Positions 1 to 5,536 of a stretch of 5,818 nucleotides of DNA are shown one piece after another. The notes below the pieces were generated by a model, which ran no database searches, was not told the origin of the DNA, and worked only from the letters and a program-made list of their open reading frames with translations. The position numbers and the translations under genes are program-made. The stretch comes from JAGTRI01 sp964580405 (lineage in GTDB: Archaea; Thermoproteota; Bathyarchaeia; Bathyarchaeales; DTEX01). The stretch spans positions 1-5,818 of the forward strand of contig CAZOKM010000101.1 in assembly GCA_964580405.1 (NCBI GenBank), in the 5' to 3' direction. Within the stretch, counting starts at the first letter, position 1; every line of letters begins with the position of its first letter.

Positions 1-209
1 CTGTGGAGGTGGCTCCACGCCTTCCCAAGCCTATCCACAAACTCGTCAACGTCCTTCGCCTTGCTCATGCTTTCAACTGCTTTCCTGTAATAGCTGCTGG
101 AACGGCAGCAGCTTCGCCCGCAATCTTCTAAAGCTTTTATGCCTTTTTCGCTGTCCATTTTTTCGAGGTTGTCAAGGAGAGTCTTTATCCACTTGTTAGA
201 ATTACTCAT
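1..209 (-). CDS. Small Cys-containing protein, N-terminal part (DUF6144-like?)
   Basis: This is the 5' part of a minus-strand gene, about 69 codons in view, continuing beyond base 1. ATG at 209-207 is preceded by GGTGA (218-214), a good match to the archaeal anti-Shine-Dalgarno, with a 4-nt spacer. The frame stays open for about 60 bp further upstream, so an upstream TTG start is possible but less likely. The protein starts MSNSNKWIKTLLDNLEK and is mostly predicted helix. It carries a CGRSCC motif near residues 31-36, then a basic/Tyr stretch and KDVDEFVDRLGKAW, ending in HLH at the edge. No signal peptide or membrane segment is visible. The CGRxC motif followed by a DVDEFLxxL-like helix recalls, from memory, uncharacterised archaeal and bacterial DUF6144-type proteins, whose second half has further Cys residues; that half is not visible here. 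The function is unknown and the family assignment is weak; that the frame is coding is fairly secure. It is divergent from the aminotransferase gene. Confidence 0.65.
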   Translation of the reverse strand, partial: MSNSNKWIKTLLDNLEKMDSEKGIKALEDCGRSCCRSSSYYRKAVESMSKAKDVDEFVDRLGKAWSHLH

Positions 210-279
210 GTTTTCACCACGATCTTCAATAATTGGGATGCAGAAGCCTAAACGCAATTCAACATTCTCAGCTAACAAC

Positions 280-287
280 GTATATTA
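280..287 (-). promoter_or_regulatory. TATA-like box for the left-edge gene
   Basis: On the minus strand TAATATAC lies behind an A-rich BRE-like stretch (ACAAAAG). A start about 25 bp downstream would give a leader of roughly 45-50 nt holding the GGTGA site. This is judged by eye only. Confidence 0.3.
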
Positions 288-318
288 CTTTTGTCGGTTT
301 CCAGCTGATGCGTTAAGG

Positions 319-345
319 TTTAATACATAAATACAGTACATGTAT
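319..345 (+). promoter_or_regulatory. Promoter region of the aminotransferase gene with a short dyad
   Basis: TTTAATACATAA (319-330) is the best TATA candidate. A start near 350 would leave a leader of about 30 nt before ATG 379. Just downstream is the dyad ATACA-N5-TGTAT (331-345), with the 8-bp palindrome TACATGTA (337-344) inside it. It lies between the box and the predicted start, where a repressor could act. A second weak box, TTTTAAGC (about 352-359), sits some 23 bp before the ATG and could support a leaderless start instead. No strong Shine-Dalgarno precedes the ATG. Confidence 0.3.
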
Positions 346-378
346 GGCTTGTTTTAAGCATTTGAGACGGCTGAAAAA

Positions 379-1524
379 ATGACTGAAAAGAAGCTAATCA
401 TGGTCCCGGGTCCAACGAACGTTCCCGACCGCGTGATGAAGGCTATGACCAAGCCGATGATTGACCACCGGGGACCAGCGTTCAAAGCCATGTTTGACTC
501 GATAACCGAGAACGCGAAGTACGCTTTCCAAACTAGAAACGATGTTTACGTTTTGACGGTGTCGGGCACAGGCGGACTCGAATGCGTCGTAGGCAACGCC
601 ATCAGCCCTGGCGACAAGGTCATCGTCCCCGTGTTCGGGCTGTTCAGCGGAAGAGCGAAAAAAGCGGTTGCGAGGCGAGGAGGACGCGTCGTTGAGCTGC
701 AGTCAACGTGGGGGACCGCTCCGACAGCCAGCCAAATACGCGAAGCCGTTGAAGGGGAGAAGGACGTGAAGGCGGTGTTCGTCGTCTATAACGAGACCTC
801 GACGGGCGTCACGGTCCGCGAGCTGCCCGAAATCGGTGAAATCACTCGGGAAAACAGCCTCCTCCTCATCGTGGACGCCGTTTCGAACCTCGGCGGAGAC
901 GACCTGCCCGTGGACAAGTGGGGAGTCGACATAGGCGTCACAGCGAGCCAGAAGTGCCTAGCGTGCCCTCCGGGACTTTCGCTGTTCTCGGTCAGCCCGA
1001 AGGCTTGGGAGGCAATCGAGAAGGTGGAGAAGCCGTTCTACTTCGACATGGTCGAGATGCGCGAGTTCGCCAAAAAGAAGGAGACACCCTTCACTCCCGC
1101 TTTGCCACTTTTCTACGCTTTGGACGAAGCCCTCAAAATGGTGCGCGAGGAAGGGCTCGAAAACCGTATCAGAAGGCACCGAACCTGCAGCGAAGCGTTC
1201 TATGCCGCTGTGGAAGCTTTGGGGCTATCGCCACTTCCTGACAAAAATGTTAGGTCGAACACGGTCATAGCTTTCAACAAGCCTGAAGGGGTTGACAACG
1301 CCAAGGTTCGGAAGACCATGGACGAACAATACAACGTGGTAATCTCTCCAGGCGCGGGAAAACTCAAGGACGCCATATTCCGCATAGGCTGCATGGGCAT
1401 CATATCAGAAACCGAGACCCTGCAAACGATTGATGCTCTCGAAAACGCTCTGGCAGACCAAGGGTACAAATTTAAGAAGGATTCAGGGCTGAAGGCTGCA
1501 CACGAAAGGTTCAGAAAAAATTGA
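379..1524 (+). CDS. Class V PLP aminotransferase (alanine/serine-glyoxylate aminotransferase type)
   Basis: This 381-aa protein is a normal-length fold-type I PLP enzyme of the SPT/AGAT branch, which typically transfers an amino group from alanine or serine to glyoxylate or pyruvate. Visible landmarks are PGPTNVP near the N terminus (residues 9-15), the cofactor-phosphate loop SGTGG (62-66), NETSTG (138-143), VDAVSNLGG with the pyridine-binding Asp166, Lys192 in ASQKCLACPPGLS as the Schiff-base lysine, and FRIGCMG (334-340) with Arg335 for the substrate carboxylate. Two positions differ from the usual pattern: Asn138 stands where many members have His (HETST), and Cys337 replaces the common His of RIGHMG. 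Phosphoserine aminotransferase and cysteine desulfurase are less likely because the RIGxMG end and the QKxLxxPPG lysine motif are SPT/AGAT-like. The protein is cytosolic, with no signal. It is convergent with the kinase gene (25-bp gap) and divergent from the left-edge gene. The exact amino donor and acceptor cannot be read from sequence. Confidence 0.93.
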   Translation: MTEKKLIMVPGPTNVPDRVMKAMTKPMIDHRGPAFKAMFDSITENAKYAFQTRNDVYVLTVSGTGGLECVVGNAISPGDKVIVPVFGLFSGRAKKAVARRGGRVVELQSTWGTAPTASQIREAVEGEKDVKAVFVVYNETSTGVTVRELPEIGEITRENSLLLIVDAVSNLGGDDLPVDKWGVDIGVTASQKCLACPPGLSLFSVSPKAWEAIEKVEKPFYFDMVEMREFAKKKETPFTPALPLFYALDEALKMVREEGLENRIRRHRTCSEAFYAAVEALGLSPLPDKNVRSNTVIAFNKPEGVDNAKVRKTMDEQYNVVISPGAGKLKDAIFRIGCMGIISETETLQTIDALENALADQGYKFKKDSGLKAAHERFRKN

Positions 1525-1549
1525 ACCCCATGCATTTTCGTTGATACAG

Positions 1550-3067
1550 TTAATAAACCGCGTACCCCTTCTCGACCTGCGAATAGACGGTTCTGTAGTT
1601 CTTGTACGCTTTAGCGTAGAGCCTGTGGTTTTCCGGGTTCGGCGCGAAGACGCTTTTGTTTCTGACTGCATCTTCAGCCGCCTTTCTGAGGCTCGTGTAC
1701 TGCCCCACTCCGGTTCCCGCGAGAAGCGCAGCTCCCAGAGCCGCGGCGTCGTCGACTTCGGGTATTCGGATTCTTCTTCCGCAGACGTCGGCCTTGATCT
1801 GGTTCCAGAGGTGGCTCCGGGTTTCGCCGCCGACCATGCTGATCTCGTTGACTCTCACGCCGAGTTCCTCGAGGAGCCTGAAGGTTTCGAGGTACTGGAA
1901 GGCGACTCCCTCAAGGATCGCCCGGACGAAGTGCCCTTTCCCGTGCGAAAGGTTGATGCCGAAGAAGACCCCCCTCGCCCTCTCGTCGTACTTCGGAAGG
2001 AAAATGCCCGCCAAGTACGGGTAGAAGAACAGACCATTCGAGCCTAAGCTCGTCTTTTCAGCTTCCTCCATGAGCAAGTCGTACGGGTCCAAGCCGAGCT
2101 TCTGCGCCCTATCCCTTTCTTCGACGCCGAAGGTGTCCCTGAACCACCTCAAAGTGACGCCCGTCGTCGAGATGATGACCTCGTACTCCCACATGCCCGG
2201 AATCACGTGGGCACAGCACGGAACCCTTCCCTGCACGTCAATCGTAGGCTTGTCCAGAGGAACCTCGAACACCGAGCCTGTGCCTGTCCCCGTGTTGACC
2301 GTTCCCGGCTGGGTCACGCCTGCGCCGAGGCACTCGCACGGTCGGTCTCCGCCGCCGTTCACGACCTGAAGCCCCTTCGGCAAGCCCGTTTCGCGCGAGG
2401 CTTTGGCTGAGACTTCGCCGACGACTGCCACGGACTCCTTCACTGGGGGGAGCTTCTCGACCTCGATGCCTAGGGTTGAGCAGATTTCGGTTGACCACGC
2501 CCTTTTCGTGACGTTGAAAAGCATGGTGCGAGAGGCCATCGAGTAGTCCGTCGTGGCTTCGCCCGTGAGCCTGTAAACTATATAGTCCTTCGCGCACAGG
2601 AAGCACGCCGCCTCATCGTAGACTCCAGGGACGTTGTCCCTCAACCACATTATCTTGGAGGCCGAGAACACGGGGGTAATCGGGACTCCGGTCTCAGCCA
2701 GAACCTTCTCTTGCGGTATGAGCTCGCGGATTCTGTGGGTCTGTGGGACGGTGCGGTTGTCAAGCCAGATGATGCTGTTGTACAGTTCCTCGCCCTGCTT
2801 GTTTATGGGCACTATCGCTTCTCTCTGGGAGTCCACCGCCAATCCGGCTATGTCCTCTCCCTTGATGGACGCTTTCTTCAGGCTCTCCCTTATGGTCTTG
2901 GCAGCGGCGTTCCACCATTCCTGCGGGTCCTGCTCTGCCCACTTCGGCTGGGGGTGAAGAACGGGGTATTCCTGCTGGGCTTCCGAGACCTTCCTGCCTT
3001 CGGCGTTGAAGACCACGGTCTTGCACGAGGTGGTTCCGAGGTCAACGCCCACGAGGAAGGAGCCCAA
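1550..3067 (-). CDS. FGGY-family carbohydrate kinase
   Basis: This ATP-dependent sugar/polyol kinase has 505 aa from the chosen TTG start at 3067-3065. That start has a perfect GGAGG (3079-3075) seven bases upstream and puts the conserved VGVDLGTTSCK strand at residue 6, as in the family. An ATG at 3160 would add 31 residues with no family counterpart. Seen: DLGTT phosphate loop (9-13), WAEQDPQEWW (43-52), SQRE (80-83), IIWLDNR (99-105), CAKDYIVYRLTGE (158-170), GGGDRPCECLGAG with likely catalytic base Asp241, NTGTGTGSV (258-266), the second FGGY signature around 366-390, and GGETRSHLWNQIKADV (413-428) for nucleotide binding. Overall it resembles xylulokinase-type members, but QRE followed by LYNSIIWLDNRT is like the substrate loop of glycerol kinase, and Asp241 is followed by Arg instead of the usual Gln or Asn. 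The substrate is therefore open (ketopentose, ketohexose or polyol). It is divergent from the aldolase gene, consistent with a shared pathway. Confidence 0.92.
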   Translation of the reverse strand: MGSFLVGVDLGTTSCKTVVFNAEGRKVSEAQQEYPVLHPQPKWAEQDPQEWWNAAAKTIRESLKKASIKGEDIAGLAVDSQREAIVPINKQGEELYNSIIWLDNRTVPQTHRIRELIPQEKVLAETGVPITPVFSASKIMWLRDNVPGVYDEAACFLCAKDYIVYRLTGEATTDYSMASRTMLFNVTKRAWSTEICSTLGIEVEKLPPVKESVAVVGEVSAKASRETGLPKGLQVVNGGGDRPCECLGAGVTQPGTVNTGTGTGSVFEVPLDKPTIDVQGRVPCCAHVIPGMWEYEVIISTTGVTLRWFRDTFGVEERDRAQKLGLDPYDLLMEEAEKTSLGSNGLFFYPYLAGIFLPKYDERARGVFFGINLSHGKGHFVRAILEGVAFQYLETFRLLEELGVRVNEISMVGGETRSHLWNQIKADVCGRRIRIPEVDDAAALGAALLAGTGVGQYTSLRKAAEDAVRNKSVFAPNPENHRLYAKAYKNYRTVYSQVEKGYAVY

Positions 3068-3074
3068 ACCTTTT

Positions 3075-3079
3075 CCTCC
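3075..3079 (-). promoter_or_regulatory. Shine-Dalgarno GGAGG that sets the kinase TTG start
   Basis: GGAGG read on the minus strand is followed by AAAAGGT and then TTG. This is the strongest ribosome-binding site in the window at ideal spacing. It decides the start against the upstream in-frame ATGs (3160 and 3154). Confidence 0.75.
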
Positions 3080-3140
3080 GAGAACGAGGCAGAATATGTT
3101 CCACCGTGCTAATGAGAGTTTCCATAAAGATTCAACACTA

Positions 3141-3202
3141 CGTCCGATATTCATTAACAAAAATTCGAAAATATAACGGTGTACAGCAACTCTTATCGGA
3201 CG
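3141..3202. promoter_or_regulatory. Symmetric divergent kinase/aldolase promoter with paired operator-like repeats
   Basis: CGTCCGATA (3141-3149) and TATCGGACG (3194-3202) form a perfect 9-bp inverted repeat with centres about 53 bp apart, close to five helical turns. The AT-rich box AAAATATAA (3168-3176) lies at the midpoint and can be read as a TATA box on both strands. Its plus-strand reading is preceded by the BRE-like TTCGA. Placing starts about 26 bp to each side puts the aldolase start near 3198 and a kinase start near 3145, each inside one repeat arm. This is the geometry expected for a regulator that binds both arms. The repeat is seen directly; the start sites and the regulator are inference. 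An alternative kinase TATA is CTTTATGG near 3121-3128 on the minus strand. Confidence 0.5.
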
Positions 3203-3220
3203 AGTATCTGTTAGTATGGG

Positions 3221-3232
3221 ACGGTAATCCGT
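3221..3232 (+). repeat. Short dyad touching the aldolase start codon
   Basis: ACGG-TAAT-CCGT is a 12-bp hyphenated palindrome ending at the base before ATG 3233. It takes the place where a Shine-Dalgarno would be. It could be an extra operator half or a small hairpin, or it could be chance. Confidence 0.25.
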
Positions 3233-4189
3233 ATGGACGCCGCCGGTTTCGACTTCAGAAAGGTCCTCGCCAAGTACTCAATGGGCGAGGTGATGCGCGC
3301 AGCCTTCGAAGCCCGCACCGTTGTCCCCGCCTTCAACATCGCCTACCTGCCCATGGTCAAGCCGATTTCGGACGCGCTCAGGGAGCTCGAGTGCTTCGGA
3401 CTCCTAGAAGTGGCGCTTCCCGACATCCAAAAGTTCGGCGCCCAAAGCTTCGGCGCGGTCAAAAAGGAGTACACGAGGCTCGGGGACAGGGCTTTCAGCA
3501 GGCTCCATCTGGACCACGTTCCCGTCGTCGACGAGGAAGGCAACCGCGTGGACTGGAAACCGATCATGGAGGAGGCGCTTGGCCTCGGTTACGACTCAGT
3601 CATGATCGACGGGTCCAGGCTGGGGCTCAAAGAAAACATCGAAGTCACAAGAGAAGTCGTCGAGATGGCTCATCCGAAAGGGGTCCCCGTCGAGGCTGAG
3701 CTCGGAGCCGTGTACGGGCACGAGAAGGGTCCGCTTCCGCCCTACGAGGAGCTGTTCCGTTCGGGCAGGGGGTTCACCGACCCAAGAGAGGTGGAGAGGT
3801 TCGTCCGAGAGACGGGCGTGGACTGGCTTTCCGTGGCCATCGGCAACGTCCACGGTGCCATCAGCGGCGCGGCGAAGGACCAGAAGAAGGTGAACGCGAG
3901 GCTCAACGTCGACCACCTCCGGAAGATTGTCTCTGTGACAGATGTGCCCATCGTCCTCCACGGAGGCTCGGGCATCCAGAGGGAAAGCGTCCTCGCGGGC
4001 GTAAAGAACGGCGTCGCTAAAATCAACATCGGCACCGCGATTCGCCAGCCCTACGAGGCGGAGATGCGAAGGACGGGAAACGTTGAGGCTGCCCAGAAGC
4101 TGGTGGGGCAGGAGATCAGGCAGATGATTGCGGATTACTTCGGGATTCGCGGAAGCGCAAGGAAGCTGGCTTCGCTGCTCAAGAAGTAG
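3233..4189 (+). CDS. Class II (zinc) ketose-phosphate / fructose-bisphosphate-type aldolase
   Basis: This 318-aa TIM barrel reversibly cleaves a ketose phosphate to DHAP plus an aldehyde, using a metal ion to stabilise the enediolate. Seen in order: VPAFNIAYLP (31-40), LHLDH (91-95) with catalytic Asp94 and zinc ligand His95, DSVMIDGS (121-128), VEAELG (153-158), GNVHG with His207, VLHGGSG with His243, and KINIGTA (263-269) for DHAP-phosphate binding. All three zinc His and the catalytic Asp are present, so the enzyme should be active. It is somewhat longer than GatY/AgaY-type tagatose-bisphosphate aldolases (about 285 aa) because of an N-terminal addition and small insertions. ATG 3233 is the first possible start, since an in-frame TAG lies at 3212-3214. 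No clear Shine-Dalgarno is present. Most archaea use class I or FBP aldolase/phosphatase enzymes for glycolysis, so a class II enzyme beside a kinase and epimerase points to a sugar-specific role. FBP, tagatose-1,6-bisP and ketose-1-P all remain possible substrates. Confidence 0.93.
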   Translation: MDAAGFDFRKVLAKYSMGEVMRAAFEARTVVPAFNIAYLPMVKPISDALRELECFGLLEVALPDIQKFGAQSFGAVKKEYTRLGDRAFSRLHLDHVPVVDEEGNRVDWKPIMEEALGLGYDSVMIDGSRLGLKENIEVTREVVEMAHPKGVPVEAELGAVYGHEKGPLPPYEELFRSGRGFTDPREVERFVRETGVDWLSVAIGNVHGAISGAAKDQKKVNARLNVDHLRKIVSVTDVPIVLHGGSGIQRESVLAGVKNGVAKINIGTAIRQPYEAEMRRTGNVEAAQKLVGQEIRQMIADYFGIRGSARKLASLLKK

Positions 4190-4198
4190 GTACGAATC

Positions 4199-4203
4199 TT
4201 TTT
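4199..4203 (+). terminator. T-run after the aldolase gene
   Basis: TTTTT lies 10 bp after the aldolase stop codon and before the promoter of the next gene. Archaeal termination often needs only a U-run. No stable hairpin precedes it, so readthrough into the epimerase gene is possible. Confidence 0.25.
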
Positions 4204-4241
4204 GGTACTCCATCTTCCGTTCGACGTATTACGGGTTGTGG

Positions 4242-4254
4242 GAAAACTTATATC
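4242..4254 (+). promoter_or_regulatory. BRE/TATA promoter of a leaderless epimerase mRNA
   Basis: GAAAAC followed by TTATATCA is the best archaeal promoter in the window. The box is centred about 27-28 bp before the A of ATG 4279, so transcription should start at or within a base or two of the start codon. No Shine-Dalgarno precedes the ATG, which fits a leaderless transcript. The epimerase therefore probably has its own promoter, although it follows the aldolase by only 89 bp. Confidence 0.6.
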
Positions 4255-4278
4255 ACGTCGCGGAGCATATTCTGGTTC

Positions 4279-5136
4279 ATGGTAAAATTCGGTGCGCACC
4301 TTTACCTGTGGGCTGAGAAGCTCGACGTTCCCTCACTGAAATACGTCAGGAAGATCAAGGAGCTGGGCTTCGACGGCTTCGAAATCCCCCTGACCGAGCT
4401 GGACTCAATCGACATCGAGAAGACGAAGAAGGAGCTCAAGCGCCAGGGCGTCGTCGGCATCGGCTCATTAGGACTGCCAAAAGACATGGACATCGTCAGC
4501 AGCGACGAAGCCACGAGGAGACGTGGAATTGAGTTCATGAAGCGCTGCGTCAACGCCATCTCGGAGCTCGGTGGCGACTCCATCAACGGCGTCGTCTACG
4601 CCTCGTGGGGCAAAATAACGGGGAAGCCCCGAACCCAAGAAGAGTGGAACCGCAGCGTCGAGTCCCTGAAGGAAGTATGCAGGTATGCAAAAGATTACGG
4701 GGTCACTTTTGGTTTAGAACCCGTAAACAGGTTCGAGACCTACTTCCTCAACACGGCGGCTGACGCCCTGAAGCTGGCCAAAGACATAGGCGAACCCAAC
4801 GTCAAGGTCCACCTGGACACGTTCCACATGAACATCGAGGAGAAGGACTTCTACCACCCCATCAAGGAGGTCGGTCCGATGCTTGGGCACATGCACTGCT
4901 GCGAAAGCGACCGCGGCATGGCTGGAACGGGGCACGTCGACTGGGACGGAGTCTTCCGGGCGCTGTCCGAGGTGAAGTACGACAAGTGGATAGTCTTCGA
5001 GTCGTTCACGATGGACATGGAGAAAATCGCAGCCTCAACAGCAATCTGGCGCAAGATGGCGCCCAGCGCGGACGCCCTAGCCACGGGAGGACTCAAGTTC
5101 CTCAAGCAGATGGCACAAAAATACCTCACAAAATAG
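4279..5136 (+). CDS. D-tagatose/D-psicose 3-epimerase-family ketose epimerase
   Basis: This 285-aa TIM-barrel protein of the AP-endonuclease-2/xylose-isomerase-like superfamily matches the usual length of ketose 3-epimerases (about 290 aa). The metal ligands can be placed as Glu147 (GLEPVNRFE), Asp180 (VHLDTFHMN), His206 (GHMHCCES) and Glu241 (VFESF). Their spacings of 33, 26 and 35 residues are those I know for Pseudomonas D-tagatose 3-epimerase (Glu152, Asp185, His211, Glu246). His183 and Arg212 match that enzyme's substrate-contacting His188 and Arg217, and GTGHVDW (216-222) is also typical. The enzyme should therefore interconvert free ketoses at C3, for example psicose/fructose, tagatose/sorbose or ribulose/xylulose, with Mn or Co. 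It is cytosolic. It lies 89 bp after the aldolase on the same strand with its own promoter. Hydroxypyruvate isomerase and IolE/IolI-type enzymes are related alternatives, but this residue set favours a 3-epimerase. The natural sugar is not readable. Confidence 0.9.
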   Translation: MVKFGAHLYLWAEKLDVPSLKYVRKIKELGFDGFEIPLTELDSIDIEKTKKELKRQGVVGIGSLGLPKDMDIVSSDEATRRRGIEFMKRCVNAISELGGDSINGVVYASWGKITGKPRTQEEWNRSVESLKEVCRYAKDYGVTFGLEPVNRFETYFLNTAADALKLAKDIGEPNVKVHLDTFHMNIEEKDFYHPIKEVGPMLGHMHCCESDRGMAGTGHVDWDGVFRALSEVKYDKWIVFESFTMDMEKIAASTAIWRKMAPSADALATGGLKFLKQMAQKYLTK

Positions 5137-5166
5137 AATAAATAAAAGCCAGCAACAATCGGCTAA

Positions 5167-5204
5167 CTTTCTCCGTTAATTCTTGTTCTTTCTATCATCG
5201 ATAG
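5167..5204 (+). terminator. T-rich tract and small dyad after the epimerase gene
   Basis: The stretch from about 5167 to 5193 is pyrimidine-rich (TTTCTCC, TTAATTCTTGTTCTTTCT) and is a plausible archaeal U-rich terminator. It runs into CTATC-ATC-GATAG (5192-5204), a 5-bp inverted repeat with a 3-base loop. Either may end the epimerase transcript. No other gene is seen between 5137 and 5254. Confidence 0.3.
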
Positions 5205-5247
5205 TTGTCTCCATGAATGATTCTATACCAAGCGAGATAGACCACAG

Positions 5248-5251
5248 AAAA
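5248..5251 (-). terminator. T-run just 3' of tRNA-Pro
   Basis: On the minus strand the encoded CCA end is followed within three bases by TTTT (CTATTTTCTG). This is a typical simple terminator for an archaeal tRNA gene. Confidence 0.35.
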
Positions 5252-5254
5252 TAG

Positions 5255-5332
5255 TGGTGGGGTTGCCCGGATTTGAACCAGGGTCCCGAACGCCCGAAGC
5301 TCGGAGCCTAAGCCAAGCTAGCCGACAACCCC
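5255..5332 (-). tRNA. tRNA-Pro (anticodon CGG), CCA encoded
   Basis: This is a 78-nt cloverleaf including the encoded CCA, without an intron. The acceptor stem GGGGTTG/CAACCCC is perfect, with discriminator A73. The anticodon arm CGAGC-TTCGGGC-GTTCG gives anticodon CGG (5296-5294), which reads codon CCG, and G37 follows it as in Pro tRNAs. The variable loop is the four bases GGAC. The T arm CCTGG-TTCAAAT-CCGGG is well formed. The D arm is weaker: GGCT pairs with GGCT through two G-U pairs at its ends, and position 9 is C. The D loop keeps the GG pair. The TTCGGG loop and GGGG acceptor start are typical of archaeal tRNA-Pro. No TATA box lies at the usual short distance upstream: the nearest AT-rich boxes are more than 110 bp away (TTTAAA at 5444-5449; TTAAAAATAC at about 5472-5481, minus-strand reading). 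Confidence 0.93.
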
Positions 5333-5511
5333 ATATCACCGGACGGCGACCCCGGGAAAGACGCTTCCGGATTCCCAAAGAGACTGCAACCGTCCATTTT
5401 CGGTGGCGTATCGGAATCTGGCTTCTTTTTGTTTCGTGGCTTCTTTAAAGTTTTTGGTTTCTTTCCAAGCGTATTTTTAAGTCTCAGAATAGGACTTGTT
5501 CAAATTGAATG

Positions 5512-5536
5512 CTGAACAGCATGCTTTCAGTTTTTT
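5512..5536 (+). terminator. Hairpin followed by six Ts
   Basis: CTGAA-c-AGCATGCT-TTCAG is an almost perfect dyad with one bulged C. It is followed directly by TTTTTT (5531-5536), the form of a factor-independent terminator on the plus strand. No plus-strand gene ends nearby, so its role is unclear. Confidence 0.3.

Noticed and set aside
1525..1549. A shared terminator hairpin between the convergent aminotransferase and kinase genes
   Set aside because: The 25-bp gap has no inverted repeat and only a four-base T-run, so no specific terminator can be claimed.
1541..2047. 168-codon plus-strand open frame inside the kinase gene
   Set aside because: It is antisense to the conserved C-terminal half of the FGGY kinase, has no recognisable motif, and arises from the GC-rich codon pattern of the real gene.
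1550..3067. Naming the kinase xylB or glpK
   Set aside because: The fold-level motifs fit FGGY kinases generally, but the substrate-loop residues are mixed, so a specific symbol would overclaim.
3106..3699. 197-codon plus-strand frame overlapping the aldolase
   Set aside because: It runs out of frame through the HLDH region of the aldolase, is Arg/Gly-rich low-complexity, and shows no domain.
3596..4213. 205-codon minus-strand frame opposite the aldolase
   Set aside because: It mirrors the aldolase coding strand, with no motifs and no ribosome-binding site.
5255..5332. An intron in the tRNA anticodon loop
   Set aside because: One pairing (CCGAG/TTCGG) gives a 9-base loop suggesting an insertion, but shifting the stem to CGAGC/GTTCG gives a normal 7-base loop with a Pro anticodon.
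5254..5448. 64-codon plus-strand frame
   Set aside because: Its first part is the antisense of tRNA-Pro, a common false gene call at tRNA loci.
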